From Nonomuraea ceibae (GTDB taxonomy: Bacteria; Actinomycetota; Actinomycetes; Streptosporangiales; Streptosporangiaceae), in the NCBI RefSeq assembly GCF_019396325.1, contig NZ_JAHKRO010000030.1, positions 17,651 through 81,650 of the forward strand: a DNA stretch of 64,000 bases, written 5' to 3'. The notes beneath the pieces were generated by a model. That model was given only the letters and a program-made list of their open reading frames with translations, ran no database searches and was not told the DNA's origin. Both the position numbers and the translations under genes were made by a program. How positions within the stretch are numbered: the first letter of the stretch is position 1; every line of letters begins with the position of its first letter. Of this stretch, positions 43,587 through 52,190 are shown one piece after another.

Positions 43587-44186
43587 TCAGGCGGCGCCGG
43601 AGCGGCGGAAGCCGAAGATGTACTCGCGCGTCTCGCTCGGATGGAACGAGACGCCGACCCCCGGCTCGAACGCGACGTTGTCGCGCGAGCAGTAGTAGAG
43701 CCCCTCCCAGACGGCGAGCGCCTTCTCCCTGGCCGGCCCCTCGGCCAGGTCGCGCTTGCGCGCCGCGTGCGCGCCGAGCACGAACAGCATCCCGAACCCC
43801 CACAGCACGCCTGTCAGGCAGAACGGCGCGAGCAGCACCTCGGCCCAGCCCGAGTGCTTGCCCATGGCCAGCACCAGCCCCACCACCAGGTGCGCGAGTG
43901 CGGCGACGAGCAGCAGCAGGTAGCCCTGGTTCCTCGACCAGGGCGCGTAGTGGCGGCTGGGGAACGACAGCCACACGGCGAGCTGCGTGCGGCTCATCTG
44001 GTGCTTGGACGCGCCCAGCGCGGACCCGGTGGGCAGATCGGCGACCTGGCGGTCACCGGGCATGCGTACCCTGCCGATCCGGTACGTGGTCCCCGCCGCG
44101 ACCGCTCCGGGCACCGAGACGACCTGGTCGACCTGCGTACACACCGGACAGCTCACTTCCACCCGGGCAGTCTGGCCGTAAGCCAC
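43587..44186 (-). CDS. Uncharacterised membrane protein with N-terminal CxxC
   Basis: A 199-aa protein: an N-terminal segment with CPVC (like half of a zinc ribbon), a central pair of hydrophobic helices (YLLLLVAALAHLVVGLVLAM; LLAPFCLTGVLWGFGMLFVL), and a C-terminal soluble domain with YYCSRDNVAFEPG. GTG 44186 is the apparent start. It converges on the aminotransferase and diverges from the GlcD-type gene. The family is not recognised. Confidence 0.75.
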   Translation of the reverse strand: MAYGQTARVEVSCPVCTQVDQVVSVPGAVAAGTTYRIGRVRMPGDRQVADLPTGSALGASKHQMSRTQLAVWLSFPSRHYAPWSRNQGYLLLLVAALAHLVVGLVLAMGKHSGWAEVLLAPFCLTGVLWGFGMLFVLGAHAARKRDLAEGPAREKALAVWEGLYYCSRDNVAFEPGVGVSFHPSETREYIFGFRRSGAA

Positions 44187-44214
44187 CGTCCACGCAAACC
44201 GTAAGGTTTCTCAT

Positions 44215-45576
44215 GTGAGACCCATTGACGCTCTGGTGAACTCCCTGCCCGGCGGCCGTGTCGTCACCGACCCGGACGTGATCGACTCCTACGCCCGCGA
44301 CCGCACGTTCGTGGCCCCGGGCAAGCCTCTGGGAGTGGTGCTGGCCGCCTCCCGCGACGACGTGGTGACCACCATGCGCTGGGCCACCGAGCACCGGGTG
44401 CCCGTGGTGCCGCGCGGCGCGGGCAGCGGGCTGGCGGGCGCCGCCACGGCCACCGACGGGTCGGTGGTGCTGTCGCTGGCCAGGATGACCGCGATCCGGG
44501 AGCTCTCGCCGGTGGACGAGATCGCCGTGGTCGAGCCCGGCGTGATCACCGCCGACCTCGACAGGGCCGCGCGCGAGCACGGGCTCATGTACGCGCCTGA
44601 CCCGTCCTCGTACGAGATCTCCACGATCGGCGGCAACCTGGCCACGAACGCGGGCGGGCTGCGCTGCGTCAAGTACGGGGTCACCCGCGACTCGGCGCTG
44701 GGCCTGGAGGTCGTGCTGGCCGACGGCCGGGTGCTCCAGACCGGGCGGCGGACCGTGAAGGGCGTCACCGGGTACGACCTGACCGGGCTGTTCGTCGGCT
44801 CCGAGGGCACGCTGGGCGTGATCACCTCGGCCACCGTCCGGCTGCGGCGGGCGCCGGTCGCGCCGCCCGCGACGTTCGCCGCCGAGTTCGGCTCTCTGCG
44901 CGACGCGGGCGCCGCCGTGACCGCGATCATGGCGGCCGGGTGCCAGCCGTCGCTGATGGAGCTGCTGGACCGGGCCACGCTCCAGGCCATCGACGACTGG
45001 CGCAACATCGGCCTGGAGCCCGCCACGATGGCGATGCTGATCGGGCAGTCCGACGCCGCCGACAGCCAGGAGGTGGCCGCCCGCATGGAACGCCTCTGCC
45101 TCGACAACGGCGCCACGTTCGTGGCCGTGTCGTCCAGCCCGCAGGAGACCGAGGAGCTGATCGGGCTGCGCCGGATGGCCTACCAGGCCAAGGAGCGCCT
45201 CGGCGCGTGCCTGGTCGAGGACGTGTGCGTGCCCCGCTCGGTGCTGCCCGACATGATCGGCGCCATCGAGGCCGCCGCCGTCCGGCACGGCGTGCGCATC
45301 TGCACGGTCGCGCACGCGGGCGACGGCAACCTGCACCCGACGTTCGTCTTCGAGCACGGGACGACCGAGCCGCCCGCCGAGGTGTGGGCGGCGGCGGACG
45401 AGATCTTCACCCGGGCGCTCGAACTCGGCGGCACGCTGACCGGCGAGCACGGCGTCGGGGTGCTCAAACGGCGCTGGCTGGCCCTGGAGTCGGGGCCGGT
45501 GGCGCACGAGGTGCAGCACGGGATCAAGGCCGTCTTCGACCCGCTGGGACTGCTGAACCCGGGCAAGGCCATCTGA
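44215..45576 (+). CDS. FAD-linked oxidase of the GlcD/D-lactate dehydrogenase family
   Basis: A 453-aa flavoenzyme oxidising 2-hydroxy acids. The FAD-binding segment PVVPRGAGSGLAGAATATDG near residue 62 and the C-terminal motifs HAGDGNLHP and LTGEHGVGVLKR are characteristic of GlcD. The substrate could be glycolate or D-lactate. GTG 44215 is preceded by AAGG. No GlcE/GlcF partner is adjacent, so it functions as a single-subunit enzyme or with partners elsewhere. Confidence 0.9.
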   Translation: MRPIDALVNSLPGGRVVTDPDVIDSYARDRTFVAPGKPLGVVLAASRDDVVTTMRWATEHRVPVVPRGAGSGLAGAATATDGSVVLSLARMTAIRELSPVDEIAVVEPGVITADLDRAAREHGLMYAPDPSSYEISTIGGNLATNAGGLRCVKYGVTRDSALGLEVVLADGRVLQTGRRTVKGVTGYDLTGLFVGSEGTLGVITSATVRLRRAPVAPPATFAAEFGSLRDAGAAVTAIMAAGCQPSLMELLDRATLQAIDDWRNIGLEPATMAMLIGQSDAADSQEVAARMERLCLDNGATFVAVSSSPQETEELIGLRRMAYQAKERLGACLVEDVCVPRSVLPDMIGAIEAAAVRHGVRICTVAHAGDGNLHPTFVFEHGTTEPPAEVWAAADEIFTRALELGGTLTGEHGVGVLKRRWLALESGPVAHEVQHGIKAVFDPLGLLNPGKAI

Positions 45577-45733
45577 TCAGCTATTGTTCACCAACCCGTG
45601 ACCTGAGCCACGACCTGCGCAGAAACCCTGACTTGCGGGGGTAAAGGTGAATGATCTAGCAGGTCGGCGTACGTACCAAGTGTCACGCTGGTAGCGTTTC
45701 GCCCCAGAGATCGTTCTGTTATGGGGGTCCGGG
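45577..45733. other. Intergenic region upstream of the Ser/Thr kinase
   Basis: 157 bp without a supported gene. The AT-richer first part (ACTATTGTTCACC-like sequence) and a TAGCGT-like hexamer near 45694 could belong to the kinase promoter, but I see no convincing -35 box or operator. Confidence 0.4.
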
Positions 45734-47941
45734 GTGAATCAGTTCCAGCCGCTGATGGCGGACGACCCGCGGCGGCTGGGCGAGTACGAGATCGTCGCCC
45801 GGCTCGGCGAGGGTGGTCAAGGGGTCGTCTATCTGGGCAAGGCCGAGTCCGGGGAGCAGGCTGCCGTCAAGCTCCTGCACCACGCGCTCGTCGCCGACCC
45901 CGAGGCGCGCAGCCGCTTCCTGCGCGAGGTCGCGGTCGCCCAGCGGGTCGCCCGCTTCTGCACCGCCCCCGTGCTCCACGCCGACCTCGAAGGCAGCCGG
46001 CCCTACATCGTCAGCGAGTACGTGCCCGGGCCGTCGCTGCGCGAGCTCGTCATCAACGAGGGCCCGCGCCGCGGCGCCGCCCTCGAACGGCTCGCCATCA
46101 GCACCGCCACCGCGCTGGCCGCCATCCACCGGGCCGGCATCCTGCACCGCGACTTCAAGCCGGCCAACGTGCTCATGGGCCCCGAAGGCCCGGTGGTGAT
46201 CGACTTCGGCATCGCCCGCGCCCTCGACTCCCCCGGCGCCACGGCCACCGGCATGGCGATGGGCACCCCGTCCTACCTCGCGCCCGAGCAGCTCACCGCC
46301 GCCTCCCCGGTGTCGGAGGCCGCCGACGTGTTCGCCTGGGGCGTCACGATGGTGTACGCGGCCACGGGCAAGCCGGCCTTCGGGTCCGACTCGATCCCCG
46401 TGGTCATGAACCGCATCCTCCACGAGGAGCCGCAGCTCGGCGGCATGGACGGCACGCTCGCCGAGCTGGTGGCGGCCTGCCTGTCCAAGGACCCCGCCCA
46501 GCGGCCCACGGCCGACCAGCTCATCGTCCGTCTCACCGGCCAGCCGGCCCCCAACGCGGCCATCGAGCCGCTCACGGGGCCCACCGCCCAGATCGCCCCC
46601 CAGGGCTGGACGCCCCAGGCGGCGGCCTGGCGGGGCGGCGACAACCCCGTCCCGGAGACCGGCCCGTACGGCCGCCCCACGCCGAGCGCCCCCGCGGCCG
46701 GATCCCAGCCGGGACCCTCCTCTGCAGCCGCTCACCAGGCGGGGCCCGCGCCCACCGCCGGTGGCCAGCCGGGATCCGCGCCTGCCGCCGGTCCCCAGCC
46801 GGGGCCCGCGCCCGCCGGGACGCACGGCGGGGCCCAGCCCCAGGCCGCCGCCCAGCCGCAGGGCCAGGGCGGCCCTCAGGGGCAGGGCACCGCGCACGGC
46901 CGGCCCCCGCACGGCCCCGGCGGGCCGCACGGCCAAGGTGCCCCGCAGGGTTACGGCGCCCCGCACGCCCAGGGCGGCGCGCAGCCGCCGCACGGCCAAG
47001 GCGGCGCGCAGCCGCCGCGAGGGCCCGGTGGGCCTCAGGGGCCGGGAATGGCGCAAGGACCCGGCGGGCCGCAGGGGCAGCCCGCGAAGGGCGGGCAGCC
47101 GGGGCAGCGGCGGACGCTGACGTTCGCGCTGTCCGGCGCGGCGGCCGCGGCGCTGCTGGTGGTGGCCGGGGCCGTGGTGGTCCAGGCGAACTCCAAGCCG
47201 CAGACCGTGGTGGCCGTCGGCAACACCTCGGTGACCTCCCCCACCACGGACGCGCAGATCCCGCCGGAGGTGGTCAACCCGCCGAGCATCGCCCCGTCGA
47301 CGGTCCCGGAGCTGGACATCGACGAGCCGAAGCCGACGAAGACGAAGACCAGGCCGAAGGACGACGGCGTGGCCCAGGTGCCGGACCCGATCACGCAGCC
47401 GACGCGGCAGCCGGCGACACGCCGCCCGGAGCCGACGAAGACCAGGACGCGGACCCAGGAGCCGACGCAGAAGCCGGCGGACCGGGTCGAGCCCGAGTCG
47501 GAGCCGACGGGCTCGCCGACGGCGGACGTGTCGCAGCAGCCGACGAGCATCCCGACGAAGAAGCCGACGGTGAAGCCCACGGTCAAACCGACGGTCAAGC
47601 CGACGCAGCTCAAGCCGAACCCGTACACGCCGGCCGGGGTGTGCGGCTCCGGCTACAAGGTGATCAACAAGCACGCCCTGGGCACCAAGGCGACGATCTA
47701 CCTGCTCTACAACAGCGGCGCGGGCCGGAACTGCGTGGTGACGATGTCGCGCCTGGTCTATCCGGGCAAGGTCCAGATGAACGCGATCCTTCAGGTGAAG
47801 GGTGGCTCGAGCGGCAGCAACCCGGGCAAGTTCACCGCCTACGCGGGCCCGGTCCGGCTGCCCGGGAAGGGCAAGTGTGTCATCTGGGGCGGCACCTGGG
47901 CCGGTCTGACCTGGAAGTCGGGCTGGAGCCACTGCGGCTGA
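45734..47941 (+). CDS. Transmembrane Ser/Thr protein kinase with SapA-like extracellular domain
   Basis: A 735-aa receptor-type kinase. Residues ~15-270 form the kinase (GEGGQGVVYLG loop, AAVKLL with catalytic Lys, ILHRDFKPANVL catalytic loop, DFGIAR, GTPSYLAPEQ). A long Pro/Gly/Gln-rich tract follows (~315-455), then one membrane helix (LSGAAAAALLVVAGAVVV), a Thr/Lys/Pro-rich stalk with PTVKPTVKPTVKP and a C-terminal ~100-residue domain with Cys in VCGSGY, NCVV, KCVIWGG and SHCG. That last domain resembles actinomycete spore-associated protein A. No PASTA repeats are present. GTG 45734 has CCGGG upstream. Confidence 0.9.
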   Translation: MNQFQPLMADDPRRLGEYEIVARLGEGGQGVVYLGKAESGEQAAVKLLHHALVADPEARSRFLREVAVAQRVARFCTAPVLHADLEGSRPYIVSEYVPGPSLRELVINEGPRRGAALERLAISTATALAAIHRAGILHRDFKPANVLMGPEGPVVIDFGIARALDSPGATATGMAMGTPSYLAPEQLTAASPVSEAADVFAWGVTMVYAATGKPAFGSDSIPVVMNRILHEEPQLGGMDGTLAELVAACLSKDPAQRPTADQLIVRLTGQPAPNAAIEPLTGPTAQIAPQGWTPQAAAWRGGDNPVPETGPYGRPTPSAPAAGSQPGPSSAAAHQAGPAPTAGGQPGSAPAAGPQPGPAPAGTHGGAQPQAAAQPQGQGGPQGQGTAHGRPPHGPGGPHGQGAPQGYGAPHAQGGAQPPHGQGGAQPPRGPGGPQGPGMAQGPGGPQGQPAKGGQPGQRRTLTFALSGAAAAALLVVAGAVVVQANSKPQTVVAVGNTSVTSPTTDAQIPPEVVNPPSIAPSTVPELDIDEPKPTKTKTRPKDDGVAQVPDPITQPTRQPATRRPEPTKTRTRTQEPTQKPADRVEPESEPTGSPTADVSQQPTSIPTKKPTVKPTVKPTVKPTQLKPNPYTPAGVCGSGYKVINKHALGTKATIYLLYNSGAGRNCVVTMSRLVYPGKVQMNAILQVKGGSSGSNPGKFTAYAGPVRLPGKGKCVIWGGTWAGLTWKSGWSHCG

Positions 47942-47968
47942 CCCGGGCGACGGGTTACGGTATGCGTC

Positions 47969-49558
47969 GTGATCGTCAGCACGCTCGACACGTCCGGCCC
48001 CGACTACGCGCGGCGGCGGGAGGCGATGCTGGGCAAGCTGGCCGAGCTCGACGCCGAGCACGCCAAGGCGGTCGCGGGCGGCGGTGAGCGCTACGTGCGC
48101 CGCCACCGCGACCGGGGCAAGCTGCTGGCGCGCGAGCGGATCGAGCTGCTGGTCGACCCGGATTCGCCGTTCCTGGAGCTGTCGCCGCTGGCGGCGTGGG
48201 GCAGCGACTTCCCGGTGGGCGCGAGCGTGGTGACGGGCATCGGGGTGGTCGAGGGCGTCGAGTGCGTGATCACCGCGAACGACCCGACGGTGCGCGGCGG
48301 CGCCTCGAACCCGTGGACGCTGCGCAAGACGCTGCGCGCCGCCGACATCGCGCTGGCCAACCGCCTGCCGTACGTCAATCTGGTGGAGAGCGGCGGCGCG
48401 GACCTGCCGACGCAGAAGGAGATCTTCATCCCGGGCGGCCGGATCTTCCGTGACCTGACGCGGCTGTCGGCGGCGGGGATCCCGACGATCGCGCTGGTGT
48501 TCGGCAACTCGACGGCCGGGGGCGCGTACGTGCCGGGGATGAGCGACCACGTGGTGATGGTGCGCGAGCGGGCGAAGGTGTTCCTGGGCGGGCCGCCGCT
48601 GGTCAGGATGGCGACCGGCGAGGAGTCTGACGAGGAGTCGCTGGGCGGCGCGGAGATGCACGCCCGGGTGAGCGGCCTGGCCGACTACCTGGCGGCCGAC
48701 GAGCACGACGCGCTGCGGATCGGCCGCCGGATCGTGCGCTCGCTCGGCTGGCGCAAGCTGGGCGCGCGGCCTGGCGCCGTGCGCGATCCGCTCTATCCGG
48801 CGGAGGAGCTGCTGGGGATCGTGCCGGAGGACCTGAAGGTGCCGTTCGACCCGCGCGAGGTGATCGCCCGCATCGCCGACGGCAGCGCGTTCGAGGAGTT
48901 CAAGCCGCTGTACGGGGCGTCGCTGGTGACGGGGTGGGCGCGGCTGCACGGCTACCCGGTGGGCGTGCTGGCGAACGCGCGCGGGGTGCTGTTCAGCGAG
49001 GAGGCGCAGAAGGCGGCGCAGTTCATCCAGCTCGCCAACCAGTCGCGCACGCCGCTGGTCTTCCTGCAGAACACGACGGGTTACATGGTCGGCAAGGAGT
49101 ACGAGCAGGGCGGCATCATCAAGCACGGCGCCATGATGATCAACGCGGTGTCCAACTCGACGGTGCCGCATCTGACGGTGGTGATGGGCGCCTCCTACGG
49201 GGCGGGCAACTACGGGATGTGCGGGCGGGCCTACGATCCGCGGTTCCTGTTCAGCTGGCCGAGCGCCAAGTCGGCGGTGATGGGCCCGGCGCAGCTCGCC
49301 GGGGTGCTGTCGATCGTCGGCCGGGCGTCGGCGCTGGCGCGTGGCCAGGCGTACGACGAGGAGGCGGACGCGGCGATGCGGGCGATGGTGGAGGAGCGGA
49401 TCGAGGCGGAGTCGCTGCCGTTCTTCCTGTCGGGGCGGCTCTACGACGACGGCGTGATCGACCCGCGTGACACGCGGACGGTGCTGGGGCTGTGCCTGTC
49501 GGCGATCAACAGCGCGCCGGTGCCGGAGCCCGCCGGGTTCGGGGTGTTCCGGCCGTGA
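47969..49558 (+). CDS. Acyl-CoA carboxylase beta subunit (methylcrotonyl/geranyl-CoA type)
   Basis: A 529-aa carboxyltransferase with biotin and acyl-CoA binding halves. RERIELLVDPDSPFLELSPLA and the crotonase-like NDPTVRGGASNPWTLRKTLR, plus GPPLVRMATGEE and GASYGAGNYGMCGRAYDPRF, are typical of 3-methylcrotonyl-CoA carboxylase beta subunits; geranyl-CoA carboxylase is the main alternative. It heads an operon: its TGA overlaps the GTG of the alpha subunit. The start is GTG 47969, 27 bp after the kinase stop. Confidence 0.92.
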   Translation: MIVSTLDTSGPDYARRREAMLGKLAELDAEHAKAVAGGGERYVRRHRDRGKLLARERIELLVDPDSPFLELSPLAAWGSDFPVGASVVTGIGVVEGVECVITANDPTVRGGASNPWTLRKTLRAADIALANRLPYVNLVESGGADLPTQKEIFIPGGRIFRDLTRLSAAGIPTIALVFGNSTAGGAYVPGMSDHVVMVRERAKVFLGGPPLVRMATGEESDEESLGGAEMHARVSGLADYLAADEHDALRIGRRIVRSLGWRKLGARPGAVRDPLYPAEELLGIVPEDLKVPFDPREVIARIADGSAFEEFKPLYGASLVTGWARLHGYPVGVLANARGVLFSEEAQKAAQFIQLANQSRTPLVFLQNTTGYMVGKEYEQGGIIKHGAMMINAVSNSTVPHLTVVMGASYGAGNYGMCGRAYDPRFLFSWPSAKSAVMGPAQLAGVLSIVGRASALARGQAYDEEADAAMRAMVEERIEAESLPFFLSGRLYDDGVIDPRDTRTVLGLCLSAINSAPVPEPAGFGVFRP

Positions 49559-51429
49559 TCACGCGTCTGCTGGTGGCCAACCGGGGCGAGATCGCCCGCC
49601 GGGTCTTCCGCACCTGCCGCGAGCTCGGCGTCGAGACGGTCGCGGTCTTCTCCGACGCCGACGCCCGCGCCCCGCACGTGGCGGAGGCCGACCGCGCGGT
49701 GCGGCTGAGCGGGGTCACGCCCGCCGAGACCTACTTGGCGGCCGACCGGCTGATCGAGGCGTGCCGGGCGTCGGGGGCCGACGCGGTCCATCCGGGTTAC
49801 GGGTTCCTGTCGGAGAACGCGGCGTTCGCGCAGGCGGTGCTCGACGCGGGGCTGGCGTGGGTGGGGCCGCCGCCCTCGGCGATCGCCGCGATGGGCTCGA
49901 AGCCGGCCGCCAAGCGGCTGATGGCGGAGGCGGGCGTGCCGGTGCTGCCGTCGCTGCCGGTGGACGGGGAGCCCGGCCCGGGATGGGAGTTCCCGCTGCT
50001 GGTGAAGGCGAGCGCGGGCGGCGGCGGGCGCGGCATGCGGGTCGTCCGCGATCCGGGCGAGCTGGCGCGGGCGGTGGAGTCGGCGCGGCGGGAGGCGGAG
50101 GCGGCCTTCGGCGACGGCGGCGTGTTCGCCGAGCCGCTGCTGGAGGGCGCCCGGCACGTCGAGGTGCAGGTGCTGGCCGACCGCCACGGCGGCGTGTGGG
50201 CGCTGGGCGAGCGCGAGTGCAGCGTGCAGCGCCGGCATCAGAAGGTCGTCGAGGAGTGCCCGTCGCCCGGCGTCACCGCCGCCCTGCGGGCCGAGCTGGA
50301 GGACGCGGCCGTGCGGGCGGCGCGGGCGATCGGCTACGTCGGCGCGGGCACCGTCGAGTTCCTGGTCAGGGGCGAGCGGGTGGCGTTCCTGGAGATGAAC
50401 ACCCGGCTGCAGGTCGAGCATCCGGTGACCGAGCTGGTCCACGGGATCGACCTGGTCCGATGGCAGATCGAGGTGGCGCGGGGCGCGGCGCTGCCGCCGG
50501 GGCCGCCGCGCCCGTCGGGCCACGCGGTGGAGGTGCGGCTGTACGCGGAGGACCGCGACTTCCTGCCGCAGGCGGGGGTTCTGCACCGGTTCGAGGTGCC
50601 GGAGGGGGTGCGGGTCGACGCGGGGGTGGAGAGCGGGTCGGCGGTGCCGCCGCACTACGACGCGCTCCTGGCCAAGATCGTCGGGTACGGGGCCGATCGG
50701 GACGAGGCGGTGCGCAGGACGGCCCGGGCTCTGCGCGGGGCCAGAATTCACGGGCTCACCACGAATCGCGACCTTCTCCTCCACATCCTGAAAAATCAGG
50801 ACTTCTTGCGGGGGGAGACGCACACCGGGTTCCTCGACCTCCATCCGGAGCCCGCCCCCGCGCCCCCGTCGGACCTCGCGGTGCTGGCCCTGGCCGCCGC
50901 CAACCGCGAGCGCGCCCCGGTCCTGCGCGGCCTTCCCAGCGGGTGGCGCAACGTCCGCTCGCAGCCGCGCACGGCCCGCTTCGAGGAGGCCGAGGCGGTC
51001 TACGACCCGCTGCCCGAGGGCGTGACGGTGACCGAGGTCGCCCGCGCCGGTGACGCGTACCGGGTGGTACTGGAACGCGGCACGGTGCGGCAGGCGTTCG
51101 AGGTGGCCCGCTACGACGGCGGGAAGGTGTACGTGGACGGGCCGGACGAGTCGGTCACGCTGACGCCGGTGCCGAGGCTGCCGGAGCCCGCCGAGCACGT
51201 CGCCCCCGGGTCGCTGCTGGCCCCGATGCCGGGCAACGTGCTGCGCGTCGAGGTCGAGGCGGGCGCCCGGGTGGAGAAGGGCCAGCCGGTGCTGGTGCTG
51301 GAGGCGATGAAGATGGAGCATCTGATCACCGCCCCGGCGGGCGGCGTCGTCTCGGCCGTGCACGCGCGCCAGGGCCGCCAGGTCGAGGCGGGAGCCGTAC
51401 TGGCGATCATCGAAGAAAGGGAATCATGA
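49555..51429 (+). CDS. Biotin-dependent acyl-CoA carboxylase alpha subunit
   Basis: A 624-aa subunit. Biotin carboxylase domain: LVANRGEIARRVFRTC at the N-terminus, ATP-grasp VKASAGGGGRGMRVVRD, and catalytic LEMNTRLQVEHPVTELVHGI. The C-terminal biotinyl domain carries the biotin lysine in VLEAMKMEH at ~586. GTG 49555 overlaps the beta stop codon and the stop overlaps the hydratase ATG, so all are coupled. It carboxylates biotin for transfer by the beta subunit to an alpha,beta-unsaturated acyl-CoA. Confidence 0.95.
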   Translation: MITRLLVANRGEIARRVFRTCRELGVETVAVFSDADARAPHVAEADRAVRLSGVTPAETYLAADRLIEACRASGADAVHPGYGFLSENAAFAQAVLDAGLAWVGPPPSAIAAMGSKPAAKRLMAEAGVPVLPSLPVDGEPGPGWEFPLLVKASAGGGGRGMRVVRDPGELARAVESARREAEAAFGDGGVFAEPLLEGARHVEVQVLADRHGGVWALGERECSVQRRHQKVVEECPSPGVTAALRAELEDAAVRAARAIGYVGAGTVEFLVRGERVAFLEMNTRLQVEHPVTELVHGIDLVRWQIEVARGAALPPGPPRPSGHAVEVRLYAEDRDFLPQAGVLHRFEVPEGVRVDAGVESGSAVPPHYDALLAKIVGYGADRDEAVRRTARALRGARIHGLTTNRDLLLHILKNQDFLRGETHTGFLDLHPEPAPAPPSDLAVLALAAANRERAPVLRGLPSGWRNVRSQPRTARFEEAEAVYDPLPEGVTVTEVARAGDAYRVVLERGTVRQAFEVARYDGGKVYVDGPDESVTLTPVPRLPEPAEHVAPGSLLAPMPGNVLRVEVEAGARVEKGQPVLVLEAMKMEHLITAPAGGVVSAVHARQGRQVEAGAVLAIIEERES

Positions 51430-52190
51430 CGCGCCTGGTCCACAAGGAGCTGTCCGGCGGCATCGCGACGATCACGCTCGACTCGCCGCCGAACCGCAAC
51501 GCCCTGTCCACCCGCCTGCTCGCCGACCTGACCGACCGCCTGGAGTGGGCGCTGGCCGAGCCGTCGGCACGGGTGATCGTGCTGACGGGCACCGGGCACG
51601 TGTTCAGCTCCGGCGCCGACCTGAAGGAGCAGCGGGCCGCGGGCTCGGACGCGCCGGTCACCTCCGCGTTCCCGCAGGTGATGGCCACCCTCTGGGAGAG
51701 CCCGAAGCCGGTGATCTGCCGGCTCAACGGCACCGCTCGCGCGGGCGGGCTCGGGCTGGTGGCCTCGTGCGACTTCGCGATCGCGCCGGTGACGGCGTCG
51801 TTCGCGTTCACCGAGGTGCGGCTGGGCGTGGTGCCCGCGATGATCTCGGTGCCGGTGCTGCGGCGGCTGGACCCGAGGGCGGCGGCCGAATACCTGATGA
51901 CCGGCGAGGTGTTCCCTGCGGCCCGGGCGGTGGAGATCGGCCTGCTGACCCGCGCCGTCCCGGAGGAGGACCTGGACGAGGCCGTCGCCCACTACGCCGG
52001 CATGCTGCTCAAGGGCGGCCCGGAGGCGCTGGCCATCACCAAGCGCCTGGTCAGGGAGGTGCCGGCGCTGTCGTTCGAGGAGGGGCTGAGCCGGATGACG
52101 GAGCTGTCGGCCGAGCGCTTCACCTCCGACGAGGGCCGCGAGGGCATCGCCGCCTTCGCCGCCAAGCGCCCGCCCCGCTGGGTCCCGTGA
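51426..52190 (+). CDS. Enoyl-CoA hydratase/isomerase family protein
   Basis: A 254-aa crotonase-fold enzyme. ITLDSPPNRNALS is the N-terminal hallmark; GHVFSSGADLKEQRAAGS forms part of the oxyanion hole region, and the second Gly-rich strand is NGTARAGGLGLVASCDFAIAP. In this operon it would hydrate the carboxylated product (3-methylglutaconyl-CoA or a homologue). ATG overlaps the alpha stop codon; its TGA overlaps the following GTG. The substrate is inferred from context. Confidence 0.9.
   Translation: MTRLVHKELSGGIATITLDSPPNRNALSTRLLADLTDRLEWALAEPSARVIVLTGTGHVFSSGADLKEQRAAGSDAPVTSAFPQVMATLWESPKPVICRLNGTARAGGLGLVASCDFAIAPVTASFAFTEVRLGVVPAMISVPVLRRLDPRAAAEYLMTGEVFPAARAVEIGLLTRAVPEEDLDEAVAHYAGMLLKGGPEALAITKRLVREVPALSFEEGLSRMTELSAERFTSDEGREGIAAFAAKRPPRWVP

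Noticed and set aside
45719..49171. 1150-codon minus-strand frame opposite the Ser/Thr kinase and carboxylase
   Set aside because: Low-complexity Arg/Gly/Leu composition, no motif; sense strand holds two recognised genes.
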